The notes below the pieces were generated by a model. The model did no database searches. It worked only from the letters and a program-made list of their open reading frames with translations, and was not told the origin of the DNA. Shown here one piece after another: positions 6,416 to 7,867 of a DNA stretch of 7,867 nt. Each line of letters opens with the position of its first letter. The stretch's first letter is position 1. A program made the position numbers and the translations under genes. Origin of the DNA: CAYJBH01 sp964371365 (GTDB taxonomy: Bacteria > Bacillota > Clostridia > Oscillospirales > Ruminococcaceae); contig CAYJMO010000086.1 in the NCBI GenBank assembly GCA_964371365.1, forward strand, positions 1 to 7,867, given 5' to 3'.

Positions 6416-7699
6416 TTACAGCGCCTGCGGCAGGCTCTTTGCCTCTATCTCCTTGCGGTGGATGTCGGCGCCGAGACTGCGCAATTTCTCCACAAAATTC
6501 TCATATCCACGCTCAATATGCTCTATGTCGTCTATCTCACTGCACCCCTCGGCACATAGTGCCGCGATGACCAGTGCCGCGCCGGCACGCAGGTCGGTCG
6601 CCTTGACCGGCGCACAGCTGAGCTCCTCAACGCCCTCAACGACGGCAACCCTGCCATCCACCTGGACGTTAGCACCCATGCGCAACAGTTCGTCTATATA
6701 TCTAAAACGATTGTCCCAGATTGCCTCGGTGATAATTGATATGCCCTTTGCCCTCGACATAAGCACCGCCATGAGCGGTTGCATGTCGGTCGGAAAACCG
6801 GGGTGAGGTTGTGTCTTTATGTTCACAGGAGATATGTCTGCAGTTCGGATGACGCGCACCGAGTCGTCATACTGTTCCACCTGAACACCTGCCATCTCTA
6901 ACTTGCTTATTATCGGCTCTAAATGCTTTGGAATAACGTCTTTGATAAGCACGTTCCCACCGGTCACCGCCGCGGCGACCATAAATGTACCTGCCTCAAT
7001 CTGATCCGGAATCAGCGCATAGTCGCAGCCGTGCAACTCCCTCACACCATGGATTTTTATAACATCGGTACCAGCACCGCGCACATCGGCACCCATCAAA
7101 TTCAAAAAGTTCGCAACATCGACGATATGCGGTTCTTTGGCAACATTTTCAAGCACAGTCACCCCGTCCGATAGCACCGAGACGAGCATTGCATTGATGG
7201 TCGCGCCGACCGATACGGTGTCAAAGAACACCTGTTGACCGACTAAACGCTCACATCCAACGTTTATCATGCCGTGCTCCACCGAAATGTCGGCACCAAA
7301 AGCTTGGAAGGACTTTAAATGCTGGTCAATAGGACGTGCGCCGAGGTCACAACCGCCCGGCATGGAGACACTTGCCTCACCAAACCGTCCGAGCAATGCT
7401 CCCAGAAAATAATAGGAGGCACGCATCTGACGACCCATCTCGTCGTTGACGGTATATTTATAGATGGAGGAGGTGTCAATCTCAAGGGTAGACTCATCCA
7501 GCGGGCGCACCTTTGCCCCGAGGTCGTGCAGTATATGCACCGCTATGGCTACATCGCTGATATTAGGGAGGTTTTCAATTACGCACACCCCGTTGCAGAG
7601 GATTGTCGCCGGCAGTATTGCCACCGCCGCATTTTTTGCACCACTTATCGAAACCTCGCCAAACAACGGCTTTTTACCGTTTACAACATATTTTTTCAA
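6416..7699 (-). CDS. murA: UDP-N-acetylglucosamine 1-carboxyvinyltransferase (MurA)
   Basis: The first committed enzyme of peptidoglycan synthesis: it transfers enolpyruvate from PEP to UDP-GlcNAc in the cytoplasm. From the TTG at 7699 it is 427 aa, and several residues then fall at the E. coli numbers: Lys22 in SGAKNA, Asp305 in PGFPTDMQ and Arg397 in RGYE. The fosfomycin-target cysteine is present in PGGCDLGARPID (residue 117, E. coli Cys115), so natural resistance by a Cys-to-Asp change is not expected. The protein shows the two-domain EPT fold without gaps. An in-frame GTG at 7711 would add four residues (431 aa), but it has no Shine-Dalgarno sequence and itself forms part of an AAAGGTG site suitably placed for the TTG. 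murA heads the leftward group murA, walJ, rlmH, with an extended -10 promoter upstream. Many Firmicutes have two murA paralogues; which one this is cannot be told. Confidence 0.96.
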   Translation of the reverse strand: MKKYVVNGKKPLFGEVSISGAKNAAVAILPATILCNGVCVIENLPNISDVAIAVHILHDLGAKVRPLDESTLEIDTSSIYKYTVNDEMGRQMRASYYFLGALLGRFGEASVSMPGGCDLGARPIDQHLKSFQAFGADISVEHGMINVGCERLVGQQVFFDTVSVGATINAMLVSVLSDGVTVLENVAKEPHIVDVANFLNLMGADVRGAGTDVIKIHGVRELHGCDYALIPDQIEAGTFMVAAAVTGGNVLIKDVIPKHLEPIISKLEMAGVQVEQYDDSVRVIRTADISPVNIKTQPHPGFPTDMQPLMAVLMSRAKGISIITEAIWDNRFRYIDELLRMGANVQVDGRVAVVEGVEELSCAPVKATDLRAGAALVIAALCAEGCSEIDDIEHIERGYENFVEKLRSLGADIHRKEIEAKSLPQAL

Positions 7700-7708
7700 T
7701 ATTTCAAG

Positions 7709-7715
7709 CACCTTT
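7709..7715 (-). promoter_or_regulatory. Ribosome binding site that sets the murA start at TTG 7699
   Basis: On the minus strand AAAGGTG (7715-7709) contains AGGTG, which pairs with the UCCAC part of the anti-Shine-Dalgarno sequence. It lies 9 nt before the TTG at 7699-7697. The GTG of this site is the alternative in-frame start, which has no ribosome binding site of its own. Confidence 0.55.
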
Positions 7716-7768
7716 TTTTATAAAAGTTGTAGACAAATTAATATAGTCGAAAAATTATTTACCTAATT

Positions 7769-7777
7769 ATTATAACA
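7769..7777 (-). promoter_or_regulatory. Extended -10 promoter for murA
   Basis: On the minus strand TGTTATAAT (7777-7769) is a perfect extended -10, identical to the nine bases of the sortase promoter. The -35 region is poor (CTTTTA at a 17-bp spacing). Initiation near 7762 would give a leader of about 60 nt before the TTG start. Confidence 0.6.
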
Positions 7778-7809
7778 CAATTTTGAAAAAATAAAAGGGC
7801 TTGTGTCAA

Positions 7810-7827
7810 AAAATTGGTTACAATTTT
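7810..7827. repeat. Short inverted repeat upstream of the murA promoter
   Basis: AAAATTG (7810-7816) and CAATTTT (7821-7827) are perfect 7-bp arms around GTTA. It lies about 35 bp upstream of the murA -10 and next to a TTGACA on the minus strand (7809-7804). It could be an operator, but such AT-rich repeats arise easily by chance. Confidence 0.3.
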
Positions 7828-7837
7828 ATTTCAGCAC

Positions 7838-7867
7838 AAAAAAAGAGCACGAACGCTCGTTCGAACG
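7838..7867 (-). terminator. Probable terminator of a leftward gene beyond the right edge (truncated)
   Basis: On the minus strand GC-rich inverted repeats (CGAAC at 7863-7859 pairing with GTTCG at 7854-7850, or GAGC 7858-7855 with GCTC 7848-7845) are followed by seven T (7844-7838). The ten bases at the window edge, CGTTCGAACG, are also palindromic, so the full hairpin probably extends outside. It implies a leftward gene upstream that ends before murA, and so an independent murA transcript. Confidence 0.45.

Noticed and set aside
7804..7809. Perfect TTGACA on the minus strand as the -35 of murA
   Set aside because: It lies 29 bp from the TATAAT at 7774-7769, and no -10 is found at 16-18 bp.

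Overview
The window looks like chromosomal DNA from a low- to mid-GC Gram-positive bacterium of the class Clostridia, perhaps an Oscillospirales-like gut lineage. The signs are a class B sortase, a WalJ-type metallo-hydrolase beside RlmH, a lipobox lipoprotein, GGAG-type ribosome binding sites, extended -10 promoters and AT-rich intergenic DNA. The lineage is inferred from gene content and style, not from a search. There are no rRNA, tRNA, CRISPR or recognisable transposase genes.

Layout, left to right. Positions 1-108 are AT-rich and hold a candidate promoter for a leftward gene that runs off the edge. Positions 109-3178 hold three leftward genes: a very acidic lipoprotein (109-606), an alpha-phosphohexomutase of the PgcA type (626-2332) and a class B sortase (2414-3178). 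The mutase has its own consensus-like promoter in the 81-bp gap after the sortase, and the lipoprotein gene follows 19 nt after the mutase. Positions 3179-3315 are a divergent promoter region. The YifB/ComM-family AAA+ ATPase runs rightward (3316-4830) and converges on the leftward group rlmH (5085-5540), walJ-like (5544-6338) and murA (6416-7699). The last 170 bp hold the murA promoter and what looks like the terminator of another leftward gene beyond the right edge.

Most genes are envelope or housekeeping functions. The mutase supplies glucose-1-phosphate for UDP-glucose and envelope glycans, MurA makes the committed step of peptidoglycan synthesis, the WalJ-like hydrolase belongs to a family linked to cell-wall and replication homeostasis, RlmH modifies 23S rRNA, and the sortase anchors proteins to the wall. 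No sortase substrate is visible here.

The most unusual item is not a gene. In the 254-bp convergent intergenic region, positions 4909-5012 form a nested set of perfect inverted repeats: an 11-bp outer stem enclosing three abutting palindromic arms (18, 46 and 18 nt) with no unpaired base between them. Folded, this is an ideal four-way junction (cloverleaf). Its function is unknown. Other points of interest are a hairpin plus T-tract facing the wrong way between murA and walJ, and the nearly lysine- and arginine-free composition of the lipoprotein.
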